A stretch of 64,000 bases of DNA from Gordonia sihwensis NBRC 108236 (GTDB taxonomy: Bacteria; Actinomycetota; Actinomycetes; Mycobacteriales; Mycobacteriaceae): the NCBI RefSeq assembly GCF_000333035.1, contig NZ_BANU01000029.1:19383-83382 (forward strand), in the 5' to 3' direction. The notes under the pieces are model-generated. The model saw only the letters and a list, made by a program, of their open reading frames with translations, was not told the origin of the DNA and ran no database searches. Shown one piece after another: positions 44,494 through 52,491 of this stretch. Within the stretch, counting starts at the first letter, position 1, and each line of letters starts with the position of its first letter. Position numbers and translations under genes: made by a program.

Positions 44494-47400
44494 GTGGAAG
44501 AAGGCATCTACGAACAGCTGGTAACCCAAGAGCTCCACGCTGAACTCGAGTCCAGCGGACGGCGTTACGAAACAGCCCGCATCGATGCTGTCGACGAACC
44601 GCATCTACTCGCTCGGCACGTGAGCGACGTAGTCTACCGGCATCTCACCGCGATCAAAGATCGATCGGACCGGTTGAATGCCGCCAACGACGTCATCCGT
44701 CGTCTCGACTCCGAGAGCGCCGCTGTTGAGGAGCCTGCACGTCAGCTCCTCCGCGTTTACCAATCAGAGCATCCCGGCCTAACAAACCGATCTTCAATAC
44801 GCCCCACAACTCCTTTGTCCGAAGCTGCGCTCCTCACCAACGCTAGCGGCGAGCCTTCGATCGGGCATGAGCTCCCAGCCGAACTTGCGTCGGCAGATTC
44901 GGTCGACCTAGTCTGCGCGTTCATCCGTTGGAGCGGCGTCCGTTTGCTCGAAGCTCAACTCGCGACGCTCGCTGACACTGATAAACCATTCCGGGTCATC
45001 ACAACGACGTATCTGGGTTCCACCGAAAGAGAGACCCTCGACCGACTCGTGCGCAATTACGGGGCGCAAGTCCGCGTGCAATATGACAATCTCCGAACCC
45101 GCCTCCACGCGAAAGCGTGGTTGTTCCGCCGCCATTCGGGTTACGATACCGCATACATCGGTTCTTCGAATCTCTCCAATGCCGCGATGATTGACGGCGT
45201 CGAATGGAACGTGCGACTGTCGCGAGTCACCACCCCTGCCTTAATCGACAAGTTCACATCGACATTCGAGACCTATTGGAACAGTGACCCTTCGTTCGAA
45301 TCCTATGATCCGGATCGAGACAGAGATCGCCTCGACGACGCCCTCGCAGTGGCTTCGGGTAATCGAAGTCACCGTTCGCTAACTCTGAGTACTTCAAGAC
45401 TCGAAGTGAGGCCGTACCCATACCAGCAAATCATGCTCGAGGAGTTGCAGGCGGAGCGTGACGTACATGGCCGACACCGAAATCTGATTGTAGCGGCGAC
45501 AGGAACCGGCAAGACCGTTCTTGCAGCTCTGGACTATCGCCGCATCGCTCACGCAGCCGAACACCGCCCACGGCTACTATTCGTAGCGCACCGTGAGGAG
45601 ATTCTCAATCAGGCACTCAGGACCTTCCAAGAGGTGTTAACCGACCCAAATTTCGGCGAGTTGTATGTCGCCGGAGCTCGCCCAGAGCGACGGGATCACG
45701 TTTTCGCGAGCGTACAGTCGCTCAGTAGTTACGTCACCGAAATTCCTGCGAACCACTTCGAAGTGGTAATTATAGATGAGTTTCATCACGCTTCGGCACG
45801 TACATATCGACAGATAGTCGATCACCTGCAGCCCAATGAGATGGTGGCACTCACTGCTACCCCAGAGCGCGCCGACGGTATCGATGTTCGCCATTTCTTC
45901 GATGGTCGCATCGCATCTGAACTTCGATTGTGGGATGCACTCGAGGCCGAGCTGCTGTGCCCATTTCACTACTTTGGAATTGCCGACGGTACCGACCTAT
46001 CCCGACTCAGCTGGAAGAGAGGAGGTTACGAAACAGCAGAACTTGAGACGTTGTATACCGGGGATGATGCGCGTGCACGGATCGTGCTCAACGCAGTACG
46101 CGATAAGATCGTCGCACCGCTCAACATGCGTGCACTGGGATTTTGCGTGAGCGTTCGCCATGCCGAGTACATGGCGCGAGTATTCACAGAAGCCGGAATC
46201 CCCTCTGCATCGGTGTCTGGCAAAATCCGGGGCGCCGAGCGGACCAAACTCCTCGCTAGTCTGGGCAATCGCTCCATCAATGCAATATTTTCGGTTGACG
46301 TATTTAACGAAGGCGTCGACATTAAGGAAGTCGACACGATCTTCATGCTCCGGCCAACAGAGAGCGCAACCGTATTCCTGCAGCAACTGGGGCGTGGACT
46401 TCGCCGCACTGAATCGAAACCTATTCTCACTATTCTCGATTTTGTCGGCAACCAACGCGAAGAGTTTCGCTGGGATCTCCGGCTCCGAGCACTAACGGGA
46501 GGCAGTCGACGGTCACAGAAACAGAAGGTCATCGATCAATTCCCAACGCTACCGTCCGGGTGTCGGATCGTGTTCGATAAGACCTCCCAAGAAATTGTTC
46601 TGGCCAGCCTTCAACGGCAGCTCACGATGCGATGGAAAGACATGGTCCGCGAACTACAATCGGTGGGCGATATCACCTTTGGAGAATTCCTGGACGAAAC
46701 CGAATTGCCACTTGCGAACCTTGTCAAGGACGGCAACAAGTCATGGACTCGCCTGCGCCGAGATGCCGGCCATCTCTCCGCGTCAGGTTCGGTGCTGGAA
46801 TCTGAGATCCTCAAGCGAAACCGAGCATTTTCACATGTTGACGATCCCGTCCGCGCGATAGCGTATCGGCGCTTACTCTCCGACACGAAGACCTACAGCG
46901 AACTATCCGATCGAGACAGGCGACTCGCGGATATGTTGATATTTTCCGTCTGGCCGACAGGCGGAGATTTCGCTTCCCTCCGTGAAGCTCTAGAACTTCT
47001 GCGATCAGAGCCTGAGGCATGCAAAGAACTGATCGCGATTACGGACTACGGATTTGAGAATTCTCGACAGCAAACAAGACCACTGGCGGGATCACTGCGT
47101 GATCTACCGCTGCAGCTCCACGCACATTACCAGCGCGAGGAGATTCTTGCTGCTCTCGGTGTTGCGTCACTACAATCCAAGCCAGGGAATTTTCGCGAAG
47201 GTGTAAAGTATATCGACGACCTCAATGTCGACGCATTCTTTGTGACGTTGACGAAGTCTGACACCGGATTCTCGCCGACGACAATGTATCGGGACTATCC
47301 GATAAGCCGTAGGTTGTTCCATTGGGAAAGTCAGTCGACAACGACACTTGCTTCAAGGACTGGTCAACGTTATGTGAACGGGACCAGCACTGTGCTGTTG

Positions 47401-47568
47401 TTCGTCCGACATCGGAAGGTGGGCGAGTTTGGCCCCATGCCGTACATGTTCATCGGCCCAGCAACGATGGCAGATCACCGAGGCGAGCGACCGATCGCCG
47501 TCACCTGGAGACTTTCATACGAGATGCCCGCCGAGTTCTTCCACGAAGCCAAGGTGGCTGCGGGGTAG
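44494..47568 (+). CDS. PLD-type nuclease, SF2 helicase and DUF3427 in one protein (candidate defence gene)
   Basis: This 1,024-residue protein joins three parts. A phospholipase-D-like domain (about 90-270) has one HKD-type motif (LHAKAWLF near 203, then IGSSNLSN). An SF2 helicase core carries ATGTGKT (about 335), DEFHHAS (about 427), LTATPER and QQLGRGLRR (about 629). A C-terminal DUF3427-like region extends from about 660 to the end. The single HKD implies dimerisation for catalysis. Sampled lines are 47-50 percent G+C against about 67 percent nearby, and codon use is AT-richer, so it looks transferred. It is a stand-alone gene with a damage-type promoter. I infer a role against foreign DNA or in repair; this is not shown. 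Confidence 0.88.
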   Translation: MEEGIYEQLVTQELHAELESSGRRYETARIDAVDEPHLLARHVSDVVYRHLTAIKDRSDRLNAANDVIRRLDSESAAVEEPARQLLRVYQSEHPGLTNRSSIRPTTPLSEAALLTNASGEPSIGHELPAELASADSVDLVCAFIRWSGVRLLEAQLATLADTDKPFRVITTTYLGSTERETLDRLVRNYGAQVRVQYDNLRTRLHAKAWLFRRHSGYDTAYIGSSNLSNAAMIDGVEWNVRLSRVTTPALIDKFTSTFETYWNSDPSFESYDPDRDRDRLDDALAVASGNRSHRSLTLSTSRLEVRPYPYQQIMLEELQAERDVHGRHRNLIVAATGTGKTVLAALDYRRIAHAAEHRPRLLFVAHREEILNQALRTFQEVLTDPNFGELYVAGARPERRDHVFASVQSLSSYVTEIPANHFEVVIIDEFHHASARTYRQIVDHLQPNEMVALTATPERADGIDVRHFFDGRIASELRLWDALEAELLCPFHYFGIADGTDLSRLSWKRGGYETAELETLYTGDDARARIVLNAVRDKIVAPLNMRALGFCVSVRHAEYMARVFTEAGIPSASVSGKIRGAERTKLLASLGNRSINAIFSVDVFNEGVDIKEVDTIFMLRPTESATVFLQQLGRGLRRTESKPILTILDFVGNQREEFRWDLRLRALTGGSRRSQKQKVIDQFPTLPSGCRIVFDKTSQEIVLASLQRQLTMRWKDMVRELQSVGDITFGEFLDETELPLANLVKDGNKSWTRLRRDAGHLSASGSVLESEILKRNRAFSHVDDPVRAIAYRRLLSDTKTYSELSDRDRRLADMLIFSVWPTGGDFASLREALELLRSEPEACKELIAITDYGFENSRQQTRPLAGSLRDLPLQLHAHYQREEILAALGVASLQSKPGNFREGVKYIDDLNVDAFFVTLTKSDTGFSPTTMYRDYPISRRLFHWESQSTTTLASRTGQRYVNGTSTVLLFVRHRKVGEFGPMPYMFIGPATMADHRGERPIAVTWRLSYEMPAEFFHEAKVAAG

Positions 47569-47589
47569 ATTCGCCGCCCCCGCGCTCCC

Positions 47590-47654
47590 GTGGTTTCGAC
47601 ACGCTCGTCGCTCCGCTCCTCGCGGCTCAACCAGCGGGCAGGGCTCAACCAGCC
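47590..47654. repeat. REP-like element after the helicase gene
   Basis: A minus-strand copy (47590-47635) reads, on the reverse strand, GCTGGTTGAGC, a GAGC/GCTC-type stem, then GTGTCGAAACC. A partial GGCTCAACCAGCC follows (47642-47653). It lies 22 nt after the helicase stop and before mazG. Confidence 0.75.
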
Positions 47655-47664
47655 GACGGGTCGC

Positions 47665-48807
47665 CTACTCCCCCTCGGCGCTCCACTTCTCCACCACGAC
47701 CATGCCGGGGACCTTCGGGACCTTCAGATCCTTGACCTTGTGAGTCTTGCCCTTCTTGTTCCGGGCGATCGGGTCTTCGTCGACGACCAGTTCCTCGTAA
47801 TCCTCGTCAGCAGGGTCCTCAGCGGTGTCCTCGATGCCGGCTTCCTCGACGTCCGCGCCGGAGTCTGCGTCCGCGTCGGGCTCCGCCGATTCCTCGACAT
47901 ACGTCATTCCCAGGTACTTGCGCCACGTGTTGTCGTCCCGGGGCACCACACCGTCCTCGGCGGCGGCGCCCTCGGCGGTACGGACCTGGTTCATCAATGC
48001 GATCGCGCGACGACGGAGGTCGTCCTCGACGCTGCCGACGGCATGCTTGCGGAAGGGGATATCGACTCGATAGAGCGAGGGGCTCACGGCCGCGACGGGG
48101 AAACCTGCGCCGGCGAGACGCTCGAACACCTTCTGCACCAAGGCCAGCGCCGGCTGGGTGGTGACGATGCCGTCGAGCACACTGCCGCGTTCGCGCTCGG
48201 CGGCTTTCGCCGCCTCCCACTCGTTGATCTGACGGTGCAGATCGGCGTGCTCACCGCCCAGAACACCGGGTGTTCGATTCGACACTTTGTCGATGAAGCT
48301 CTGCGCCACGTCGTCGATGTCGAACGCCCCGACCGCCGAATCAGCGGCGATGCGCGCGTGGAACAGCACTTGCAGGAGGAGATCGCCGAGCTCAGAGCAG
48401 AGTTCCTCGGACGTACCGTGGTCGATCGAGTCGAGCAGCTCGTACACCTCTTCGAGAAGGTACTTGCGCAGCGAGTCGTGCGTCTGCAACCGCTCCCACG
48501 GGCCCATGCGACGAAGCCGGTCCATCAGCTCGACAGCCCGCAGCAGCTTGCCGCCCGGGAGATTGCTGCCTTCGATGACCGGCTCGCCCCACTTCAACCG
48601 CTCGACGACAGCCGGATGATCACGATCAGAACTCACCAGGGTCTTAGTACCGTCGTCCTCGACCAGACCGACGAGCTCGTACGACGGCAACTGCCACAAC
48701 AGCGACGGGTGCACCTCTTCGGTGACGGCCACGGTCTCCGCGAGCAGCGCCACCGCACCGGCAGGAACGAGATCGGGTCGCGACGCGTCGAGCAGGACCA
48801 CGGTCAT
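47665..48807 (-). CDS. mazG: Nucleoside triphosphate pyrophosphohydrolase MazG with acidic C-terminal extension
   Basis: This 380-residue protein carries the MazG catalytic motif: EEVYELLDSI near residue 118, followed by ELGDLLLQVLFH near 140 and a later KVSNRTPGVLGG. It hydrolyses NTPs or dNTPs, removing damaged nucleotides or lowering ppGpp. AGGAGG precedes the ATG at 48807. After about residue 300 a strongly acidic tail (AEPDADADSGADVEE, then DEDYEELVVDEDP) ends in a lysine-rich segment; this extension is not typical of the family. In M. tuberculosis mazG lies next to lpqU and mfd. Confidence 0.93.
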   Translation of the reverse strand: MTVVLLDASRPDLVPAGAVALLAETVAVTEEVHPSLLWQLPSYELVGLVEDDGTKTLVSSDRDHPAVVERLKWGEPVIEGSNLPGGKLLRAVELMDRLRRMGPWERLQTHDSLRKYLLEEVYELLDSIDHGTSEELCSELGDLLLQVLFHARIAADSAVGAFDIDDVAQSFIDKVSNRTPGVLGGEHADLHRQINEWEAAKAAERERGSVLDGIVTTQPALALVQKVFERLAGAGFPVAAVSPSLYRVDIPFRKHAVGSVEDDLRRRAIALMNQVRTAEGAAAEDGVVPRDDNTWRKYLGMTYVEESAEPDADADSGADVEEAGIEDTAEDPADEDYEELVVDEDPIARNKKGKTHKVKDLKVPKVPGMVVVEKWSAEGE

Positions 48808-48871
48808 GGAAGCTCCTCCTCGCAAATCAGTGTCAACCTCGACATTAACGCGTCACAAGGCTTCGCTCCGG

Positions 48872-49849
48872 TCACACGCGCGGGAAGGAATCGTGTCGCG
48901 CATTACTGCCGGGATGGCGGCCTGACACCGAGCCATCCTCACTGCCGTCTTCACTCGGCACGCCCCTGATCTCCGTCAGTACTGCCCGCAATGCCGGGTC
49001 GGCCTCCGCGCTGTGTCTCCACACGGTATGGACCTCACGCCGCGGCGCATTCTGCAACTCGCGCACCGCCACCCCCTCCGGCACGCGAGGCCGGGCGAGG
49101 CGCGGGATCAGCGCGACCACGTCGCCCGCCTCGACCAACGCCATCTGCGTGCCGAAGTCGTCCACCGAGTGGATCACGTCCGGCTGCTGCTCCGACTCGG
49201 CGAACAACCGCTCGAACCACCGATGACAGACCGTGCCGACGGGACTGGTCACCCATCCGCAGTCGCGGAGCTCGGCCCGCCGGATCGGCCGGTCGGCCTC
49301 AGCCAGCGGATGCCCCAGCGGCACCGCGAGGTCGCCGATGTCGGTGTGCAGATGCGACCGCTCCAGCCCCGCCGGCACCGCGACCGTCACGCCGTCGGCG
49401 TCGTGAACCATCGCGAGATCGGCGTTGCCCGACTCGACCGCGTACACGGCGGGCACCGGATCGAGTTCCGTCACCTCGACTCGCACCTCCGGATGGAGGC
49501 GTCGCACACGCTTCAATGCGGGCGCGACGATGCCGCGGACACCGGTCGAGAACGCTGCGATCCTCACCACACCGCGCGGCGAACCGGCATCCACCGACCG
49601 TGCCGCCGCCACCGACTTCTCAAGCGCGTTCAGCACTTCCGGCGCGGTCTCGACGAGCGCATGTGCGGCCGGAGTCAGCACCACCCGGCGCCCGGCCGGC
49701 GCCACCAGACGCACCCCGACCTGCGACTCGAGCCTCTTGATCTGCTGAGAGATGGCCGAGGGCGTGAACCCGAGCTCGTCGGCGGCCCGCGCCATCGTCC
49801 CCAAATCGGCGACGGCCCGCAGAGCTCTCAATGCTCCGACATCGATCAT
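48872..49849 (-). CDS. LysR-family transcription regulator
   Basis: This 325-residue protein has a LysR winged helix-turn-helix at the N-terminus (DLGTMARAADELGFTPSAISQQIKRLESQVG, with recognition helix) and an effector domain (about 90-290). AGGAG precedes the ATG. It is divergent from the DapA-family gene, with a 72-bp intergenic region, and probably activates it. The C-terminal tail is S/G/D-rich (PSEDGSEDGSVSG). Confidence 0.9.
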   Translation of the reverse strand: MIDVGALRALRAVADLGTMARAADELGFTPSAISQQIKRLESQVGVRLVAPAGRRVVLTPAAHALVETAPEVLNALEKSVAAARSVDAGSPRGVVRIAAFSTGVRGIVAPALKRVRRLHPEVRVEVTELDPVPAVYAVESGNADLAMVHDADGVTVAVPAGLERSHLHTDIGDLAVPLGHPLAEADRPIRRAELRDCGWVTSPVGTVCHRWFERLFAESEQQPDVIHSVDDFGTQMALVEAGDVVALIPRLARPRVPEGVAVRELQNAPRREVHTVWRHSAEADPALRAVLTEIRGVPSEDGSEDGSVSGRHPGSNARHDSFPRV

Positions 49850-49921
49850 GAAGTACTCCTAACGATTACTCACGATAACTCCTCGCTTGTGGTGAACTAT
49901 TTCCGTGGCGACGATGAATGC
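49850..49921. promoter_or_regulatory. Divergent LysR/DapA promoter region
   Basis: This 72-bp gap is AT-rich. It carries AACGATT and ACGATAA in direct-repeat arrangement (about 49861-49878), a plausible half-site pair for a LysR tetramer. I cannot locate the -10 elements with confidence. Confidence 0.4.
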
Positions 49922-50854
49922 ATGACTTCGACCTCGCATCCCGCGCGCGCGATCTTCGGATCGAACCTCGTCGCCATGCCGACGCCGATGAACCCCGACG
50001 GCTCGCTCGACGAGGTCGGCATCGGCGCGGTGGCGAAGCATCTCGTCGACACCGGCTGCGACGGGATCGTGGTGGCCGGCACCACCGGGGAGGCTCCGAC
50101 CCTCGAACTCGTCGAATTGCTTCGCGTACTGGAACTGGTCCGCGCCGCGGCGGGTTCGGCGACCCGCCTCGTCGTCGGCGTGGGCACCAATCACACGGCT
50201 AAGAGCGTCCAGACCGCCAGAGCAGTCGCCGCGGCAGGCGCCGCCGACGCTCTGCTGGTCGTGACGCCCTACTACTCGAAGCCGTCTCAGGCCGGAGTGA
50301 TCGCTCACACGGTGGCGATCGCCGACGCCACCGAACTCCCGGTGATGCTCTACGACATCCCCGGCCGCACCGGCCTCGCTCTCACCCGGGAGACGCTCGT
50401 CGAACTCTCGCACCACCCGCGCATCGCCGCGGTGAAGGATGCGAAGGGGGATCTGTTCGAGGTGATGTCGGTGATGGCCGAGACCGGGATGGCGTACTAC
50501 TGCGGCATCGACGAGCTGAACCTGCCGTACCTGGCGGCCGGAGCCTCGGGTCTGGTCAGCGTGATGGGAGTGGTCGGCGCAGACCGCAACAGGGACCTCA
50601 TCACGGCGATCGATGCGGGCGATCTGCCGCGGGCCCGCGCGATCAATGACGCCGTCCTCCCCCTGACGATCGCACTGATGCGCACAGCACCGGGTGTGGT
50701 GACCGCGAAGGCCGCGCTCCGCGAGATCGGCGTCATCTCCCATGCCGCCGTACGCGCGCCACTGCTCGAGGCGACCGCCTCTGAGGTCGCCGTCATCCGT
50801 GCCGCCCTCGCAGCCGACGGTCAGCCGACCGGCGATCGGTTGCTGACGGCATAG
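49922..50854 (+). CDS. Dihydrodipicolinate synthase/N-acetylneuraminate lyase family aldolase
   Basis: This 310-residue TIM-barrel aldolase has TTGEAPTLE (about residue 58), VVTPYYSKPSQ (Tyr near 120), YDIPGRTGL and VKDAKGD (Schiff-base Lys near 175). The family includes DapA of lysine synthesis. It has no lysine-pathway neighbour here and is controlled by a divergent LysR gene, so a catabolic lyase is equally possible. ATG at 49922 is chosen because the long upstream frame is in the LysR gene region. Confidence 0.9.
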   Translation: MTSTSHPARAIFGSNLVAMPTPMNPDGSLDEVGIGAVAKHLVDTGCDGIVVAGTTGEAPTLELVELLRVLELVRAAAGSATRLVVGVGTNHTAKSVQTARAVAAAGAADALLVVTPYYSKPSQAGVIAHTVAIADATELPVMLYDIPGRTGLALTRETLVELSHHPRIAAVKDAKGDLFEVMSVMAETGMAYYCGIDELNLPYLAAGASGLVSVMGVVGADRNRDLITAIDAGDLPRARAINDAVLPLTIALMRTAPGVVTAKAALREIGVISHAAVRAPLLEATASEVAVIRAALAADGQPTGDRLLTA

Positions 50855-50873
50855 CCGACGCGCGCTATCACCC

Positions 50874-52430
50874 TCAGAACGGCGGTTCGCCGTCGCCAAC
50901 CAGCATCGCCTCTCGGCGTCGGCGGTTAGCCGCGCGCCGCTGCATCCGATAGCGATGTTTGGCCTGGGTGCGGGTCCGTGCCCTCTCGGGCTCCCCCTCG
51001 GCGTGTCGTGGCGGTTCGCGCGACTGACCGATCGACACGCCGTGACGGCACTGGAAGCGGCCCAGCTCCGGCAGCAACCAGAGGTTCAGCGCCTCCTGAC
51101 GCACCGAGACTCCGTCCGGGGTCGTCACCTCCGACCAGAGAACACCGGCCGCATCGACGACCTGGTCGTCGACCCACCCGCTGCCGAAGGTCTTCAGACC
51201 GTGATGGAAGCGGCATTTCGGGTTCAGATTGCACAAGCAGGTCGGGCCGCCCGCGGCGGGGTCCACGTGATCGAACTCGACGACGTGATCGAGATCGGAT
51301 TTCCACGCGGGACGATCGCAGCCCGGCCAGGTGCACGTGCCGAACAGGGCACGCACCGCGGTGGCTACAGCGGCGGACGGCCGGTATCGATCCGCATGGG
51401 CGGCGCAGTCGGCGATGACCTTGTCGATGTCGAGTTCCCGTACCACCGCGTCGGGCCGAGCCATGAGTTCACGGGCACGCCTGGCCGAGATCGGACCGAC
51501 CCCGTCTTCGTACGCCGGAGTCTCCGACGCCCCGTCGAGGGCGTCTTTGCGGACCACGACGTGAACCACGATCTGACCGCGCCGCGATTCGACCTGCTCC
51601 GGCGACAGGGTCGAAGCGCAGTCCTCGCGATCGCATCGGCAGGTGAACTCGGCGCGATGCAGCAGCGCGGTCGCGGCATCGGACCGACGGGTCTGCTTCG
51701 TGCGGGGATCGAAGGGACAGACGCCGTCGGCGAGGGCGTCGATGGTTCCGAGCGCGATCACCGCATCCTCGGACGAACCGGTGATGACCATCTCCGATAT
51801 GCCGTCGGACACCGGGGACACGACCACGTTCTTTCCTGCTGCGATCTGCTCGCGCGTCATGGTCACCGCATCGGGATCGTACTCGGCGACCACTGCGGAG
51901 ACGATCGACTCGACGCGGGCGGCCGATAGCCCGCCCGCCTCGGAGAGACGGTGCGCGATCTCCGCGTCGATGAACTCCAGGAGCTCCAGGTCGTCCACGA
52001 GAGCCGTCTGCTCGACGGCCCGCGTGAACCACGCGATCGTGATCCGACCGTCGCGCAGGAGCCTGCCCACCGCCGGGATCCGCTCCACGCACGCGATCGC
52101 GCGATCGACGAACATCTCAGCGGTGTGCGGCCGTACTCCGGCTGCGACCGCGTAGGCCGCGGCCGTCTGGCATTGCGGGTCGTAGAGCCGCGAGTACGCG
52201 TCCACCGCCGAATCAACCTCCAACTCAGCCCTTCTCGCCTGATACAGGCGGTACACGGCGGCGTAGCGATGCCACATCACCGCGCCCTGATAGCAGTCCG
52301 ATCGAGCGGCGAATCGCAACAGCGCGGCTCGATCGCCCTTCGCGCCGTCCGGGATTCCGATCCGGATGACGATCGCATCGTCGTCGATCCGGACCGTCGA
52401 ACCCTGAAAACGGTCGATTCGAGTACTCAT
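50874..52430 (-). CDS. DUF222/HNH endonuclease-like protein (13E12 family)
   Basis: This 518-residue protein has the DUF222 helical region (about 20-330) and a C-terminal HNH zinc motif: CTWPGCDRPAWKSDLDHVVE (about 373-392) followed by CRFHHGLKT. Such proteins are multicopy in Mycobacteriales (13E12 repeats) and often carry HNH nuclease activity or mark mobile-element insertions. The ATG at 52430 has GGGGGCGG upstream; the ATG at 52481 has no site. Its C-terminal tail is very basic. It sits between the DapA-family gene and mfd, where the mycobacterial order has nothing. Confidence 0.88.
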   Translation of the reverse strand: MSTRIDRFQGSTVRIDDDAIVIRIGIPDGAKGDRAALLRFAARSDCYQGAVMWHRYAAVYRLYQARRAELEVDSAVDAYSRLYDPQCQTAAAYAVAAGVRPHTAEMFVDRAIACVERIPAVGRLLRDGRITIAWFTRAVEQTALVDDLELLEFIDAEIAHRLSEAGGLSAARVESIVSAVVAEYDPDAVTMTREQIAAGKNVVVSPVSDGISEMVITGSSEDAVIALGTIDALADGVCPFDPRTKQTRRSDAATALLHRAEFTCRCDREDCASTLSPEQVESRRGQIVVHVVVRKDALDGASETPAYEDGVGPISARRARELMARPDAVVRELDIDKVIADCAAHADRYRPSAAVATAVRALFGTCTWPGCDRPAWKSDLDHVVEFDHVDPAAGGPTCLCNLNPKCRFHHGLKTFGSGWVDDQVVDAAGVLWSEVTTPDGVSVRQEALNLWLLPELGRFQCRHGVSIGQSREPPRHAEGEPERARTRTQAKHRYRMQRRAANRRRREAMLVGDGEPPF

Positions 52431-52491
52431 GCCGCCCCCTTCATCGAACTCACATTCGAGACTATCGGAGGGGTCTGACATCGACCGGACG

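Noticed and set aside
44494..47568. Type I or type III restriction subunit
   Set aside because: No methyltransferase or specificity gene is next to it, and the PLD plus DUF3427 pattern differs from HsdR and Res.
49922..50854. True lysine-pathway dapA
   Set aside because: Not rejected as a family, but there is no lysine neighbour and a LysR gene is divergent, so I did not give the symbol.
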